Shown here in pieces: positions 54,842 through 64,000 of a stretch of 64,000 bases of DNA; within the stretch, counting starts at the first letter, position 1, and each line of letters opens with the position of its first letter. Source of the DNA: Paraburkholderia eburnea (GTDB lineage: Bacteria > Pseudomonadota > Gammaproteobacteria > Burkholderiales > Burkholderiaceae); the NCBI RefSeq assembly GCF_002917095.1, contig NZ_PQGA01000005.1, positions 279,881 through 343,880 on the forward strand. Reading direction: 5' to 3'. The position numbers and the translations under genes are program-made. The notes under the pieces were generated by a model that saw only the letters and a list, made by a program, of their open reading frames with translations, made no database searches and had not been told where the DNA came from.

Positions 54842-56313
54842 GCGCACTCGTCATCATTGCGGCAATCACGGTCGTCGCGCTGTGTCTGGGCATGCGCGCG
54901 CGACGCGGGCACGACATGAGTCTCGAACAGTGGTCCGTGGGCGGACGCAGCTTCGGCACCGCCTTCGTGTTCCTGCTGATGGCGGGCGAGATCTACACCA
55001 CCTTCACGTTCCTCGGCGGCAGCGGCTTCGCCTACGGCAAGGGCGCGCCGGTCTACTACATCCTCGCCTACGCGACGCTCGCGTACATCCTCTCTTACTG
55101 GATGCTGCCGCCCGTGTGGCGCTATGCCAAGCAGCACCGGCTGATGTCGCAGCCGCACTTTTTCTCGCGCAAGTACAACAGTCCCGCGCTGGGCGTGCTG
55201 GTCGCCTGCGTGGGCGTGCTCGCGCTCGTGCCGTATCTCGTGCTGCAGCTCAAGGGCCTGGGCATCATCGTGACGACGGCCTCGTATGGCGCGATTTCAT
55301 CGACGGCGGCGATCTGGATCGGCGCGGCCGTGGTGACGGCTTACGTGATCGTCTCGGGCGTGCGCGGCTGTGCGTGGAATTCGGTCGTGAAGGACACGAT
55401 GATTCTCGCCATCGCCGTATTTCTGGGCATTTATCTGCCGATTCATCACTATGGCGGCCTCGGGGAAATGTTCCGCGCCATCGACGCCGCGAAACCCGGC
55501 TTCCTCACCTTCCCTGCCAAAGGCCAAAGCGTGACGTGGTTCCAGTCGACCGTGCTGCTCACCGCGCTCGGCTTTTTCATGTGGCCGCATACGTTCGGCT
55601 CGGTCTATACCGCAAAGGACGAACGCATTTTCCGCCGCAATGCCGCGATCCTGCCGCTTTATCAATTGATTCTGCTGTTCGTGTTCTTCTGTGGATTTGC
55701 GGCGGTGCTCAAGGTGCCCGGCCTCAAGGGCGGCGACATCGATCTTTCGCTGTTTCGCCTCGCGCTGCAGACCTTCGATCCGTGGTTCGTGGGCGTGATC
55801 GGCGCGGCGGGCGTGCTCACCGCGCTCGTGCCGGGATCGATGATTCTCACCACCGCTTCGACGCTCATCGCCAACGACGTGTATCGCGGCGCCATGATGA
55901 AACAGGCCGACGACGAACGCGTGGCGAAACTCGCGCGCCTCTTCGTGCCGGTGATCGCGCTGGTCGCGGTGGGCTTTACGCTCAATGGCGGCGAGACCAT
56001 CGTGGCGCTCTTGCTGATGGGTTATAACTTCGTCACGCAATTGTTTCCGGCACTCGTATGCAGCTTGTCTGCGCGTAATCGCGTCACGAAACAAGGTGCA
56101 TTTTGCGGAATTTTGTCGGGTGTGCTGGTGGTCGTGCTTACCACGGTGACACATGTGAGCGTGGCGCAATTGATTCCATTCGCACCCGATACGCTCAAGG
56201 ACATCAACATCGGCTTTCTCGCATTGGGCGTGAATATCGTCGTGCTTGCAGCGGTGAGCGCGCTGACCCAGCCGCATACGCACGCCGATCATAAACATGC
56301 CGGCGCGCATTGA
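54838..56313 (+). CDS. Solute:sodium symporter, MctP-like monocarboxylate transporter
   Basis: A 491-residue protein of the SSS family with about 13 helices. Family blocks include DMSLEQWSVGGRSFGTAFVFLLMAGEIYTTFTFLGGSGFAYG (helices 1-2), GLGIIVTTASYG, and FMWPHTFGSVYTAKDERIFRRNAAILPLYQ. It resembles MctP of rhizobia, which takes up lactate, pyruvate and alanine. It ends in a His-rich tail. It is translationally coupled to the DUF3311 gene. Confidence 0.88.
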   Translation: MSALVIIAAITVVALCLGMRARRGHDMSLEQWSVGGRSFGTAFVFLLMAGEIYTTFTFLGGSGFAYGKGAPVYYILAYATLAYILSYWMLPPVWRYAKQHRLMSQPHFFSRKYNSPALGVLVACVGVLALVPYLVLQLKGLGIIVTTASYGAISSTAAIWIGAAVVTAYVIVSGVRGCAWNSVVKDTMILAIAVFLGIYLPIHHYGGLGEMFRAIDAAKPGFLTFPAKGQSVTWFQSTVLLTALGFFMWPHTFGSVYTAKDERIFRRNAAILPLYQLILLFVFFCGFAAVLKVPGLKGGDIDLSLFRLALQTFDPWFVGVIGAAGVLTALVPGSMILTTASTLIANDVYRGAMMKQADDERVAKLARLFVPVIALVAVGFTLNGGETIVALLLMGYNFVTQLFPALVCSLSARNRVTKQGAFCGILSGVLVVVLTTVTHVSVAQLIPFAPDTLKDINIGFLALGVNIVVLAAVSALTQPHTHADHKHAGAH

Positions 56314-56396
56314 ATGAGGTGATGTGCCTGGTTTAGTATCGACAGCGACATAGCACAACGTCGCGCAAATTTCGTTCGGGTATTACCCGTTCGCTC

Positions 56397-57128
56397 CTAC
56401 CGCTTTGCCGCCCCGTACAACGTCGAATCCGCAAACCCGACCGCCCCCAGCACGCGGCCAACGAGGATCAGCGCCGTGCGCTCGATATCCGTCGCCTGCA
56501 CCTTCCGGGCGATATCCGCGAGCGTCCCCGTCACGCGCTCCTCATCGGGCCAGCTTGCGCGATAGATCACGGCCACGGGGCAATCGTCGCCATAGTGGGG
56601 ACGCAATTCCTCGACGATGCGCGCGATATGGCGCACGCCCAGATGAATCGCCATCGTCGCGCGGTGCCGCGCGAGATCGCTCAACGCCTCGCCTTCGGGC
56701 ATCGACGTTTTGGTCGCATAGCGCGTGAGAATCAGCGTCTGCGAAATGCCTGGCAGCGTGAGTTCGTTGCCGAGCGCCGCCGCACACGCCGCCGTCGCCG
56801 TCACGCCGGGCACCACTTCATAAGGAATCCCAATCTCACGCAAGCGTCTGATCTGCTCGCCGATCGCACCATACAGCGACGGATCGCCCGAATGCACGCG
56901 CGCCACATCATGACCTTGCCGATGGGCGTTTTCGAGCAGCGAGACAATCTCGTCGAGCGTGAGCGGCGCGGTATCCACGACCTGTTGCGCGCGATGGCCT
57001 TCGAGCACCGCGGGCGGCACGAGCGAACCCGCGTAGAGAATGACGGGACAAGTCCGCACAAGCCGCTGGCCTTTTACGGTGATCAGTTCGGGATCGCCCG
57101 GCCCCGCGCCGATAAAGAAAACAGTCAT
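56397..57128 (-). CDS. cobM: Precorrin-4 C11-methyltransferase
   Basis: A 243-residue SAM-dependent methyltransferase of the aerobic cobalamin pathway. Blocks include FIGAGPGDPELITVKGQRL (SAM-binding start), VARVHSGDPSLYGAIGEQ, VVPGVTATAACAAALG, ISQTLILTRYATKTSMPE and AVIYRASWPDEE, typical of CobM/CbiF. The ATG at 57128 overlaps the cobK stop by four bases. It is the last gene of the leftward cobL-cobK-cobM operon. Confidence 0.95.
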   Translation of the reverse strand: MTVFFIGAGPGDPELITVKGQRLVRTCPVILYAGSLVPPAVLEGHRAQQVVDTAPLTLDEIVSLLENAHRQGHDVARVHSGDPSLYGAIGEQIRRLREIGIPYEVVPGVTATAACAAALGNELTLPGISQTLILTRYATKTSMPEGEALSDLARHRATMAIHLGVRHIARIVEELRPHYGDDCPVAVIYRASWPDEERVTGTLADIARKVQATDIERTALILVGRVLGAVGFADSTLYGAAKR

Positions 57129-57868
57129 GCGTCGATATTCCGTTGAGTGTGAGTCGCGAGTGCATCCAGCACATCCTGCACCGAAGCGAATTCGCGTTGC
57201 GCCGGCGGCAGCGAAGGCCGCTGCATCATGACCACGGGCAGGCCCATTTCGCGTGCCACGGCAAGTTTTGCTTCCGTCGCCGCGCCGCCGCTGTTCTTGC
57301 TGACGATTACGTCGTAACGCCCCGCCTCGAAGAGCGCGCGTTCGCCCTCGTGCGTGAACGGTCCGCGCGCGTCGATCACCCTCGCGCGAGCGTGCCCCGG
57401 ATGCGCGTCGAGACACCGCACGGTCCAGTGCTGATGCCCAGGCACTTCGCCCAGATGCGCGAGCGGTTCGCGACCGAGCGTGAAAAGCACGCGCGCATAG
57501 GGCGTAATGGCTTCGATCACGCCCGCCCAGTCGCGCACCTTGCACCAGTCGTCGCCCGGCTGCGGTTGCCACGGCGCGCGGCGCAGCGCCCAGTAAGGCA
57601 CCTGCGTCTGGTCGCACGCAAGCGCCGCGTTCGCGCTGATCTGCGCCGCGTAGGGGTGCGTGGCGTCGAGCACCAGCGTGATGCCTTCGTCGGCAAGATA
57701 GTGCGCGAGTCCCTGTGCGCCGCCAAAGCCGCCCACACGCACCGCGCAAGGCAGATCGGCGGGCACGCGACCCAGACCCGCGAGGCTATAAACGTGCTTG
57801 GGACCGAGTGCGCGCGCGATCCGCAGCGCGTCGCCCGTGCCGCCCAGCAACAACACCCGCACGGTCAT
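57125..57868 (-). CDS. cobK: Precorrin-6A reductase
   Basis: A 247-residue NADPH-dependent reductase: [16 protein letters not shown] at the start, [31 protein letters not shown], and [30 protein letters not shown]. Those are the conserved CobK/CbiJ blocks. It overlaps both neighbours by four bases (ATGA), which makes the operon tightly coupled. Confidence 0.94.
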   Translation of the reverse strand: MTVRVLLLGGTGDALRIARALGPKHVYSLAGLGRVPADLPCAVRVGGFGGAQGLAHYLADEGITLVLDATHPYAAQISANAALACDQTQVPYWALRRAPWQPQPGDDWCKVRDWAGVIEAITPYARVLFTLGREPLAHLGEVPGHQHWTVRCLDAHPGHARARVIDARGPFTHEGERALFEAGRYDVIVSKNSGGAATEAKLAVAREMGLPVVMMQRPSLPPAQREFASVQDVLDALATHTQRNIDA

Positions 57869-59109
57869 GGCTTGATCGCCTCGAACAGCGTGACGGGCAG
57901 CGCCTGGCGCCAGGTGTCGAAGCGACCGAGCGGCTGAGCCTCGCCGATGCCGATGCGCGTCAGCGTGCCGCCATGCTGCGCGCGCCATGCCACGAGCGCC
58001 GCTTCGCTCTGCACGGTCACCGCGTTCGCCACGAGCCGCCCGCCCGGCGCCAGCCGTTCCCAGCAGGTCTCCAGCACGCCCGGCGCCGTTACGCCGCCGC
58101 CGATGAACACCGCGTCGGGCGCGGCGAGTCCCGCGAGCGCGTCGGGCGCGCGCCCCGCCACGAGTTGCAGCGCGGGCACGCCCAGCGCGTCGCGATTGTG
58201 TTCGATGAAGCGCTGGCGCTCGCCGTTCGACTCGATCGCGATCGCGCGGCAAGCCGCATGCGCGCGCATCCATTCGATGCCGATCGAACCGCTGCCCGCG
58301 CCCACGTCCCAGAGCAATGCGCCCGGCGTCGGCGCGAGGCGGGCGAGCGTGAGCGCGCGCACGTCGCGCTTGGTGAGCTGGCCGTCGTGCCGGTAAGCGT
58401 CGTCGGGCAGGCCGGGCGTAAGCGTCCAGGGCCGTGCCGGGTTGAAGTCGGCACCGTCGGCGGCGATGCACTCGAAGGCCACGAGATTCAGGGCCGCGAC
58501 TTCTTCGACGATTGTGCCGTCATGCCACGCGTCGGCGCGGCCATCGATGCGCCGCTCCTGCGCGCCGCCCAGATGCTCGAACACGATCAGACGCGTCGCG
58601 CCGAAGCCCTGTTCGACAAGCAAGGCGGCAATGTCCTGGGGCGTGCGTCCATCGGCGCTCAACGCGAGCACGCGCGAACGCGCAAAGAGATGCCGCCGCA
58701 GCGCGTCGAGCGGCCGGCCCACCAGCGACACCGCCGCCGTATCCTGCAAGGCCCAGCCGAGACGCGCCGCCGCAAGCGACAGCGACGAAGGCGCGGGCAA
58801 CACGCACAGTTCATCCACCGGAAGCTGACGCGCGAGCGTCGCGCCCACGCCGTAGAACATCGGATCGCCGCTCGCCAGCACGCAGACCGGCTCGCGCTTA
58901 CCGCGCAGCGCAAGCAACGGCTCGACGCTGAACGGCTGCGGCCACGGCTCGCGGCGCGCCTGCACGCGCGACGGCAGCATTGCCAGATGGCGCGCGCCGC
59001 CCGTCACGACCGTTGCCGCGAAGAGCGCGCGGCGCGCCTCGCGCCCCAGCCCCGCATATCCGTCCTCGCCTATGCCGATCACCGTCAGCCACGCTCGCCT
59101 GCCCTGCAT
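57865..59109 (-). CDS. cobL: Precorrin-6Y C5,15-methyltransferase (decarboxylating), CbiE-CbiT fusion
   Basis: A 414-residue bifunctional enzyme. The N-terminal CbiE-like part has [35 protein letters not shown] and [17 protein letters not shown]. The C-terminal CbiT-like part has [36 protein letters not shown] (SAM-binding) and [11 protein letters not shown]. The ATG at 59109 fits the family; longer in-frame starts extend to 59343 into the divergent cobG gene. It is the first gene of the leftward cob operon. Confidence 0.93.
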   Translation of the reverse strand: MQGRRAWLTVIGIGEDGYAGLGREARRALFAATVVTGGARHLAMLPSRVQARREPWPQPFSVEPLLALRGKREPVCVLASGDPMFYGVGATLARQLPVDELCVLPAPSSLSLAAARLGWALQDTAAVSLVGRPLDALRRHLFARSRVLALSADGRTPQDIAALLVEQGFGATRLIVFEHLGGAQERRIDGRADAWHDGTIVEEVAALNLVAFECIAADGADFNPARPWTLTPGLPDDAYRHDGQLTKRDVRALTLARLAPTPGALLWDVGAGSGSIGIEWMRAHAACRAIAIESNGERQRFIEHNRDALGVPALQLVAGRAPDALAGLAAPDAVFIGGGVTAPGVLETCWERLAPGGRLVANAVTVQSEAALVAWRAQHGGTLTRIGIGEAQPLGRFDTWRQALPVTLFEAIKP

Positions 59110-59334
59110 CCGTGCTCCGTCATGCGTTGCGCGCGGCCCGTCGGGATTCGCGGATCGCGCTGGAAAACGGGCATAATACCGCTTCCGCTGGCACCGGACG
59201 GGCCGGAAACCGCGAATGTCCCACGCGTTTCTCGCCCCTTGCCGATACGGCCAGCGCTCGCGCATGAGTCGCGCCGCTTCGGCCAGTGAGGCGGCCCGGT
59301 TCGACGACCGCGCGATTCCCAACACGAGTGCCCC
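59110..59334. other. Divergent cobL/cobG promoter region
   Basis: 225 bases that must hold both cob promoters. An A/T-rich box (CATAAT near 59174) is a possible -10 element. I looked for the B12 riboswitch box (consensus near GCCAGGAGACCTGCC) and the conserved core and did not find them on either strand, so regulation is probably by a protein or by a riboswitch variant I cannot recognise. Confidence 0.45.
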
Positions 59335-60762
59335 TTGAATCACGACTCGAAGCCCGCTTTTTCCCTCGCTTCGTCCCCCGCTGCATGGGCCGCGGCCCGC
59401 CGTTCGGCGTGCCCGGGGCTCGTGCGCGTCGTCGCGGCGCTCGACGGCGGCCTCTGCCGCATTCGCTTGCCTGGCGGCTTGCTACAAGCCACGCAGGCGC
59501 ACGCGATTGCCGAAGCCGCGCTCGCGCATGCGCAGGGCGCGCTCGAACTGACGAATCGCGCGAACCTTCAGGTGCGCGGCATCCGCGCGGGCAGCGAAGC
59601 AGCGCTCACGGCTGCGCTCGTCGATGCGGGCCTGGGTCCGGGCGTCTGTGCCAGCGCGGATCTGCGCGCCGCCGACGAACTGCGCAACCTGATGCTTAGT
59701 CCGCTCGCCGGCCTCGATTCCGAAGCGCTCATCGACACCACGAAGCTCGTCGCCCCCATCGTCGCCATGCTGCAAGGCGAGCCGCGTTTCGCGGCGCTTT
59801 CGCCCAAGTTCGCGTTGCTGATCGATGGCGGCGAACGGCTTGCGGCGCTCGATCATCCGCACGATATCTGGCTGGCCGCGGCGGCGCACGACGACGGCGT
59901 GCGCTTCATGTTCGGCCTCGCGGGTTGTCCCGCCGACGGCTCGCTCGGCTCGCTCGGCTCGATCGCGGCGACTGAAGCGGTCAGATTGATCCACGCGCTG
60001 CTGCACGCCTTCCTCGATCTCGCCCAGCCCGGCGAGACGCGCATGCGTGAAGTCGTCGCTGTGCATGGCGCGCAGGCGGTGCTGCAACGGGCACAAGAAC
60101 ATACCTCGCCCGATATCGCGTGCGATCGCGGCTGGCGTCGTCCTGGCGTCGATCTCGCGTTGCGGCTCGGCGTGCACGCGCTGAATCGCACCAGGCGCTA
60201 CGTCGGCTGCGAGCCGCCGCTCGCGCGTCTTGACGCCGCGACGCTGCATGCGCTCGCCACGCTCGCGCAAACGCACGGCGACGGCACGCTGCGCATCACG
60301 CCCTGGCAAGGCGCAATCCTGCCGAATATCGATAACGGCGTCACGCGGAACGTGCTGGAACGCCTGCAAGCGCTCGGCTTTATCGCCGACCCCGCCCACC
60401 CGCTCGCCCGCACGATCGCCTGCACAGGGTCGGCGGGCTGCGCGAAGAGCCGCGCCGATACCAAGGCCGACGCCCTGCGTCTCGCCGCCCACCTGCCGCC
60501 CGGCGTACACGTCCACCTGAGCGGCTGCGAGCGCTCCTGCGCCGCCGCCCACCGCGCGCCGTTCACGCTGCTCGCCGTGGCGCCCGGCACGTACGACGTG
60601 TACGAGCACGACGGCGCGCACCGTGACGAACACCTCAACGAGCGCGACGCGCACACGGCCCCATTCGGCCGCTCCGTCGCGCGCCACCTGACGATCGAAG
60701 CCGCCGCGCAGCTATTCAAGCAGTTGCTCACGCAGCGGCCCCGGAGCACTCCTGATGTCTGA
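59335..60762 (+). CDS. cobG: Precorrin-3B synthase (oxygen-dependent)
   Basis: A 475-residue ferredoxin-nitrite/sulfite-reductase-like protein that makes precorrin-3B with oxygen; its presence marks the aerobic pathway. Blocks include [47 protein letters not shown], and the iron-sulfur/sirohaem Cys motif near the end: [19 protein letters not shown] and [11 protein letters not shown]. The start codon appears to be TTG at 59335, since no ATG or GTG fits; the ribosome site is weak. Its end overlaps cobH by eight bases. Confidence 0.92.
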   Translation: MNHDSKPAFSLASSPAAWAAARRSACPGLVRVVAALDGGLCRIRLPGGLLQATQAHAIAEAALAHAQGALELTNRANLQVRGIRAGSEAALTAALVDAGLGPGVCASADLRAADELRNLMLSPLAGLDSEALIDTTKLVAPIVAMLQGEPRFAALSPKFALLIDGGERLAALDHPHDIWLAAAAHDDGVRFMFGLAGCPADGSLGSLGSIAATEAVRLIHALLHAFLDLAQPGETRMREVVAVHGAQAVLQRAQEHTSPDIACDRGWRRPGVDLALRLGVHALNRTRRYVGCEPPLARLDAATLHALATLAQTHGDGTLRITPWQGAILPNIDNGVTRNVLERLQALGFIADPAHPLARTIACTGSAGCAKSRADTKADALRLAAHLPPGVHVHLSGCERSCAAAHRAPFTLLAVAPGTYDVYEHDGAHRDEHLNERDAHTAPFGRSVARHLTIEAAAQLFKQLLTQRPRSTPDV

Positions 60763-61381
60763 TTACATCCGCGACGGCCAGGCGATCTATCGCGAGTCCT
60801 TCGCGACGATCCGTGCCGAAGCCGATCTCTCGCACATTCCCGCCGACCTCGAAAAACTCGCCGTGCGCGTGATCCACGCCTGCGGCATGGTCGACGTCGT
60901 CGCCGATCTGGCCTTCTCGCCAGGCGCGGGCGCGGCCGGCCGCGCGGCGCTTGCCAACGGCGCGCCCATTCTCTGCGACGCAAAGATGGTCGCCTTCGGC
61001 GTCACGCGCGCGCGCCTGCCCGCCGACAACGCCGTCATCTGCACGCTCGACGACCCCGCGGTGCCCACGCTCGCGCGCGAACTGGGCAACACCCGTTCGG
61101 CCGCCGCGCTCGAACTCTGGCGCCCGCACCTTGAAGGCAGCGTCGTCGCCATCGGCAATGCGCCCACGGCCCTGTTTCACCTCATCGACATGATCGAGGC
61201 GGGCGCGCCTCGCCCCGCGCTGATCCTCGGCATGCCGGTGGGCTTCGTGGGCGCCGCCGAATCGAAGGCGCTGCTCGCGAGCGCGAAGCTCGGCGTGCCC
61301 TTCGTGGTCGTGCAGGGCCGCCGTGGCGGCAGCGCGATGGCCGCCGCCGCCGTCAACGCACTTGCTTCGGAGATCGAATAA
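60755..61381 (+). CDS. cobH: Precorrin-8X methylmutase
   Basis: A 208-residue enzyme that moves a methyl group from C11 to C12 to give hydrogenobyrinate. The catalytic His lies in VRVIHACGMVDVVADL; other blocks are ILCDAKMVAFGVTRARLP, VAIGNAPTALFHLIDMI and LGMPVGFVGAAESKALL, all CobH/CbiC signatures. It overlaps cobG and is followed immediately by cobI. Confidence 0.95.
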   Translation: MSDYIRDGQAIYRESFATIRAEADLSHIPADLEKLAVRVIHACGMVDVVADLAFSPGAGAAGRAALANGAPILCDAKMVAFGVTRARLPADNAVICTLDDPAVPTLARELGNTRSAAALELWRPHLEGSVVAIGNAPTALFHLIDMIEAGAPRPALILGMPVGFVGAAESKALLASAKLGVPFVVVQGRRGGSAMAAAAVNALASEIE

Positions 61382-62113
61382 ATGTCCATCAAAGGACGTC
61401 TGCACGGCATCGGCGTCGGCCCTGGCGACCCGGAACTGCTCACGCTCAAGGCGCTGCGCCTCATCAAGGCCGCGCCCGTGGTCGCGTACTTCGTCGCCAA
61501 GGGCAAGAAGGGCAACGCGTTCGGCATCATCGAAAATCACCTCGAAGCGCAGCAGGAACAACTGCCGCTCGTCTATCCGGTGACCACGGAAGCGCTGGAG
61601 CCGCCGCTCTCGTACGAGGCGATCATCGCGGACTTCTACGACGGTGCAGCCGAAACCGTCGCCGCGCATCTGGACGCGGGCCGCGACGTGGCCGTGATCT
61701 GCGAAGGCGACCCGTTCTTCTACGGCTCGTACATGTATCTGCACGACCGGCTTGCGGCGCGCTACGAGGCCGAAGTGGTGCCGGGCGTGTGCTCGATGCT
61801 GGGCGGCGTGGCGGTGCTGGGCGTGCCGCTCGTCTATCGCAACCAGAGCCTCGCGGTGCTCTCCGGCGTGTTGCCCGAGGAAGAACTGCGCCGTCGTCTT
61901 GCCGATGCGGACGCCGCCGTCATCATGAAGCTGGGCCGCAACTTCGAGAAAGTGCGCCGCGTGCTGACCGAACTCGGCCTGGCCGATCGCGCGCTGTATG
62001 TTGAGCGCGCAACGATGTCGAACCAGCGCATCGTGCCGCTCGACGACGTCGATCCGATGGCGTCGCCCTACTTCTCGCTGCTCGTCGTGCCGGGGGAAAA
62101 ATGGCAACGCTGA
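61382..62113 (+). CDS. cobI: Precorrin-2 C20-methyltransferase
   Basis: A 243-residue SAM-dependent methyltransferase with [63 protein letters not shown] and [16 protein letters not shown], typical of CobI/CbiL. Its ATG follows the cobH stop directly; a GGAG box lies inside the end of cobH. It overlaps the next gene by 13 bases. Confidence 0.95.
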   Translation: MSIKGRLHGIGVGPGDPELLTLKALRLIKAAPVVAYFVAKGKKGNAFGIIENHLEAQQEQLPLVYPVTTEALEPPLSYEAIIADFYDGAAETVAAHLDAGRDVAVICEGDPFFYGSYMYLHDRLAARYEAEVVPGVCSMLGGVAVLGVPLVYRNQSLAVLSGVLPEEELRRRLADADAAVIMKLGRNFEKVRRVLTELGLADRALYVERATMSNQRIVPLDDVDPMASPYFSLLVVPGEKWQR

Positions 62114-63813
62114 ACGCCGCGCTGCAACCGCCCGCCGTCGTCGTGCTCGGGCCTGGCGCGCTCGCCACCGCGCAGCGCGTGAAAGCGCTCTATGCGGGCG
62201 CCCGGATTCACGCCTTGCAGGATCGCGCGCAAGGCGATATCGCGTTCAGCGAACTGGGCGAACATCTGCGCGAACTCTACCGGCGCGGCACGCCGCTCAT
62301 CGCGCTCTGCGCGGCGGGCATCGTGATCCGCTGCCTCGCGCCGCTGCTGGCCAACAAGGGCATCGAGCCACCCGTGCTCGCGCTCGCGGAGGACGGCAGC
62401 GCCGTCGTGCCGCTGCTCGGCGGCCTCACGGGCGTCAACGTGATGGCCCGCGAGATGGGCGCGGCGCTTGGCATCGCGCCTGCGATCACGACGAGCGGCG
62501 AACTGCGCTTCGGCACCTGCCTGCTCAATCCGCCCGAAGGATATGCGCTGGCGAGCCTCGCGCAAGGCAAGCGCTTCGTGTCGGATCTGCTCGCGGGCGA
62601 CACGACGCGCATCGACGGCGACGCGCCCTGGCTCGACAACGTCGATCTGCCGCGCGACGCGGCGGCGAGCCATGCGATCCGCGTGAGTCCGCAGGCGTGG
62701 GACGGCAATCCCGAGCATCTGGTGATTCATCCGCGCTCGGTCGTTGCGTGCGCAACCGAAGCGCCTGCGCTGTTGGCCGAATATGTGCGCGAGGCGTTGC
62801 AGGCAAACGGCGTGGCCGAACAGGCGCTTGCCGTGCTCATCGCGCCCGCCGTGCACATGGGCGATGCGGCATTCGAACAGGCGGCGTCTGCGTTGGGCGT
62901 GCCGTTGCGGTTTGTCGATGGCGATGTGTTTGGCGCGCTGAAACTGCCTGAGCCGCATCGACGGCTCGAAGCCGGGCATGGCATCGTTTTAGGCGTCGCG
63001 GACGAACCGCTCGACGTGTCCAGGCTCGGACGGGCGCGCGGACGGCTCACGGTGCTGGGTCTCGGCCCAGGTCGCGCCGATCTGCTCACGCCGATGGCGC
63101 GCACCGCGCTCGATGAAGCCACCGATATTGTCGGTTATGCGACTTACGTGGAGATGGCTGGCCCGCTGCGGCCTGGGCAGGTGCGTCATGCGACCGATAA
63201 TCGCGAAGAGTTGCAGCGTGCGCGGCATGCGTTCGAGCTTGCTAGCGAGGGGCGGCGCGTCGCTGTAGTGTCGTCGGGCGATCCCGGTGTTTTTGCCATG
63301 GCGGCCGCGGTGCTCGAAGCGCTCGAAGGGGCCGAGGATTCACGCTGGCATCGGGTCGATCTGCGCATTGTGCCTGGCGTGTCGGCGGCGCTTGCTACGG
63401 CTGCGCAGGTTGGTGCGCCGCTGGGTCACGACTTCTGCATGCTGTCGCTTTCGGATAATCTCAAGCCTTGGGCTGTGATCGAAAAGCGGTTGCATCATGC
63501 TGCGCTTGCTGATCTTGTCATGGCTTTCTATAACCCGATTTCGCGGGCGCGGCCCTGGCAGCTTGATCGGGCGCTGGAGATCGTGCGGGCTGTGCGCGCG
63601 CCGGAAACGCGTGTGGTACTGGGGCGTGATGTAGGGCGGCCTGGGGAGTCGTTGCGGGCGACTACGCTGGGCGCGTTGCAGTCTTCTGATGTCGATATGC
63701 GGACGATGGTTATTGTGGGGTCGTCGGCTACGCGCGGGTTTTCCAGGGAAGGCTCTGGCGATGGACTCCGGGAGTGGGTTTATACGCCGCGGTGGTATGC
63801 GGAGGGTGGTTGA
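62101..63813 (+). CDS. cobJ: CbiG-CobJ fusion: precorrin-3B C17-methyltransferase with N-terminal CbiG-like domain
   Basis: A 570-residue fused protein. Residues 1-310 resemble Cbi[47 protein letters not shown] and, after a linker, a CobE/CbiG-C-like part with [24 protein letters not shown]. Residues 318-570 are Cob[74 protein letters not shown] and [21 protein letters not shown]. CobJ adds the C17 methyl and contracts the ring. The last 700 bases differ in base use from the start (more T and G in third positions). Confidence 0.93.
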   Translation: MATLNAALQPPAVVVLGPGALATAQRVKALYAGARIHALQDRAQGDIAFSELGEHLRELYRRGTPLIALCAAGIVIRCLAPLLANKGIEPPVLALAEDGSAVVPLLGGLTGVNVMAREMGAALGIAPAITTSGELRFGTCLLNPPEGYALASLAQGKRFVSDLLAGDTTRIDGDAPWLDNVDLPRDAAASHAIRVSPQAWDGNPEHLVIHPRSVVACATEAPALLAEYVREALQANGVAEQALAVLIAPAVHMGDAAFEQAASALGVPLRFVDGDVFGALKLPEPHRRLEAGHGIVLGVADEPLDVSRLGRARGRLTVLGLGPGRADLLTPMARTALDEATDIVGYATYVEMAGPLRPGQVRHATDNREELQRARHAFELASEGRRVAVVSSGDPGVFAMAAAVLEALEGAEDSRWHRVDLRIVPGVSAALATAAQVGAPLGHDFCMLSLSDNLKPWAVIEKRLHHAALADLVMAFYNPISRARPWQLDRALEIVRAVRAPETRVVLGRDVGRPGESLRATTLGALQSSDVDMRTMVIVGSSATRGFSREGSGDGLREWVYTPRWYAEGG

Positions 63814-63869
63814 CGGTTTTTTTGGCTGCTTTGGCGTTTCCTTGTTTTCTTGTCGGTTTGCCAGTGTTG

Positions 63870-63906
63870 CCCCTGTGCGGGGCGGCACTTACTTTCTTTG
63901 CGGCGG
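63870..63906. repeat. Half of a hairpin-forming intergenic repeat
   Basis: The sequence CCCTGTGCGGGGCGGCACTT, then ACTTTCTTTGCGGCGG, looks like the left arm of a repeat common after Burkholderia genes, whose right arm would read CCGCCGCAAAGAAAGTAAG. The right arm is absent; an IS-like end begins at 63907. The comparison with other genomes is from memory. Confidence 0.4.
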
Positions 63907-64000
63907 TGTACAGACTGGAGACATAGCTGACAGGTGTACGAGGACATGGTTGACACTTTCGGGCAATCGAACGCCCGGAGCCACCTATGCCCTGGAACGT
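63907..64000 (+). mobile_element. Left end of an IS481-type insertion sequence (cut by the window edge)
   Basis: From about 63907 the sequence changes in style and carries two similar 28-base-spaced units (GTGTAC ... GACATAG.TGACA at 63906-63932 and GTGTAC.AGGACATGGTTGACA at 63934-63955), as expected for a subterminal repeat of an IS end. A short frame starting at 63987 with a CGGAG ribosome site reads MPWN, the usual first residues of IS481-family transposases. Only the first 14 bases of that frame are in the window. Confidence 0.45.
63987..64000 (+). CDS. Transposase, first codons only (IS481 type, partial)
   Basis: Four codons (MPWN) and part of a fifth follow a CGGAG box six bases upstream. 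IS481-family transposases in proteobacteria often begin with MPW. The identification depends on the sequence beyond the window. Confidence 0.4.

Noticed and set aside
59110..59334. B12 riboswitch upstream of cobL or cobG
   Set aside because: The conserved B12 box and core were not found on either strand in the divergent gap.
59110..59343. 78-codon N-terminal extension of cobL
   Set aside because: It overlaps the start of the divergent cobG, is not like CobL, and the ATG at 59109 fits the family start.

Overview
The window is high-GC, densely coded proteobacterial chromosome and most likely comes from a Burkholderiaceae species (Paraburkholderia, Caballeronia or Burkholderia). The grounds are a Gram-negative porin of the Burkholderia type, a DUF4148 protein, a DUF6726-type lipoprotein, a lysine-rich HU/H1 protein, aerobic cobalamin genes of Burkholderia layout, and many LysR, GntR and MocR regulators. 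This assignment rests on family knowledge, not on a database search.

Layout. 1-7.6 kb: the end of an MFS exporter, a GcvA-type LysR regulator, and a leftward catabolic operon (aldehyde dehydrogenase, MFS transporter, enolase-superfamily sugar-acid dehydratase, GMC oxidoreductase). 7.9-17.4 kb: an accessory-looking region with two overlapping small genes, several secreted proteins or lipoproteins, a stand-alone FlgH, two related OmpR-type response regulators (one with its kinase), a Tat-exported phosphatase-fold protein that has lost its catalytic loop, and a stand-alone FlhC behind a near-consensus promoter. 17.4-26.1 kb: an amino acid permease lacking its C-terminus, then a rightward cluster (PuuB-like oxidase, MFS transporter, DapA-family lyase, PuuC-like aldehyde dehydrogenase, YddG exporter, GntR regulator) that looks like a catabolic pathway for an amine or amino acid.

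26.3-36.3 kb: a selenocysteine module read leftward. It holds formate dehydrogenase fdoG (with an in-frame UGA decoded as selenocysteine and a bSECIS-like hairpin), fdoH, fdoI, the maturation factor fdhE, selA, selB and tRNA-Sec (selC). Just beyond the 3' end of selC lies an integrase stub that breaks off at a copy of the tRNA 3' end, the scar of an island at this locus. 36.5-56.3 kb: housekeeping and metabolic genes, including a BrkB membrane protein with a long tail, a porin, LysR and MocR regulators, an HU/H1 protein, an isonitrile-hydratase-like protein, a DASS transporter, pobA, a periplasmic trehalase, a glycosyltransferase, a hybrid PAS kinase, a YafJ-type amidotransferase, MarC, and a DUF3311 plus MctP-type transporter pair.

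56.4-63.8 kb: aerobic cobalamin genes in two divergent operons, cobL-cobK-cobM leftward and cobG-cobH-cobI-(cbiG/cobJ fusion) rightward, which cover most of the corrin-ring steps. The window ends in what looks like the left end of an IS481-type insertion sequence placed in a hairpin-forming intergenic repeat.
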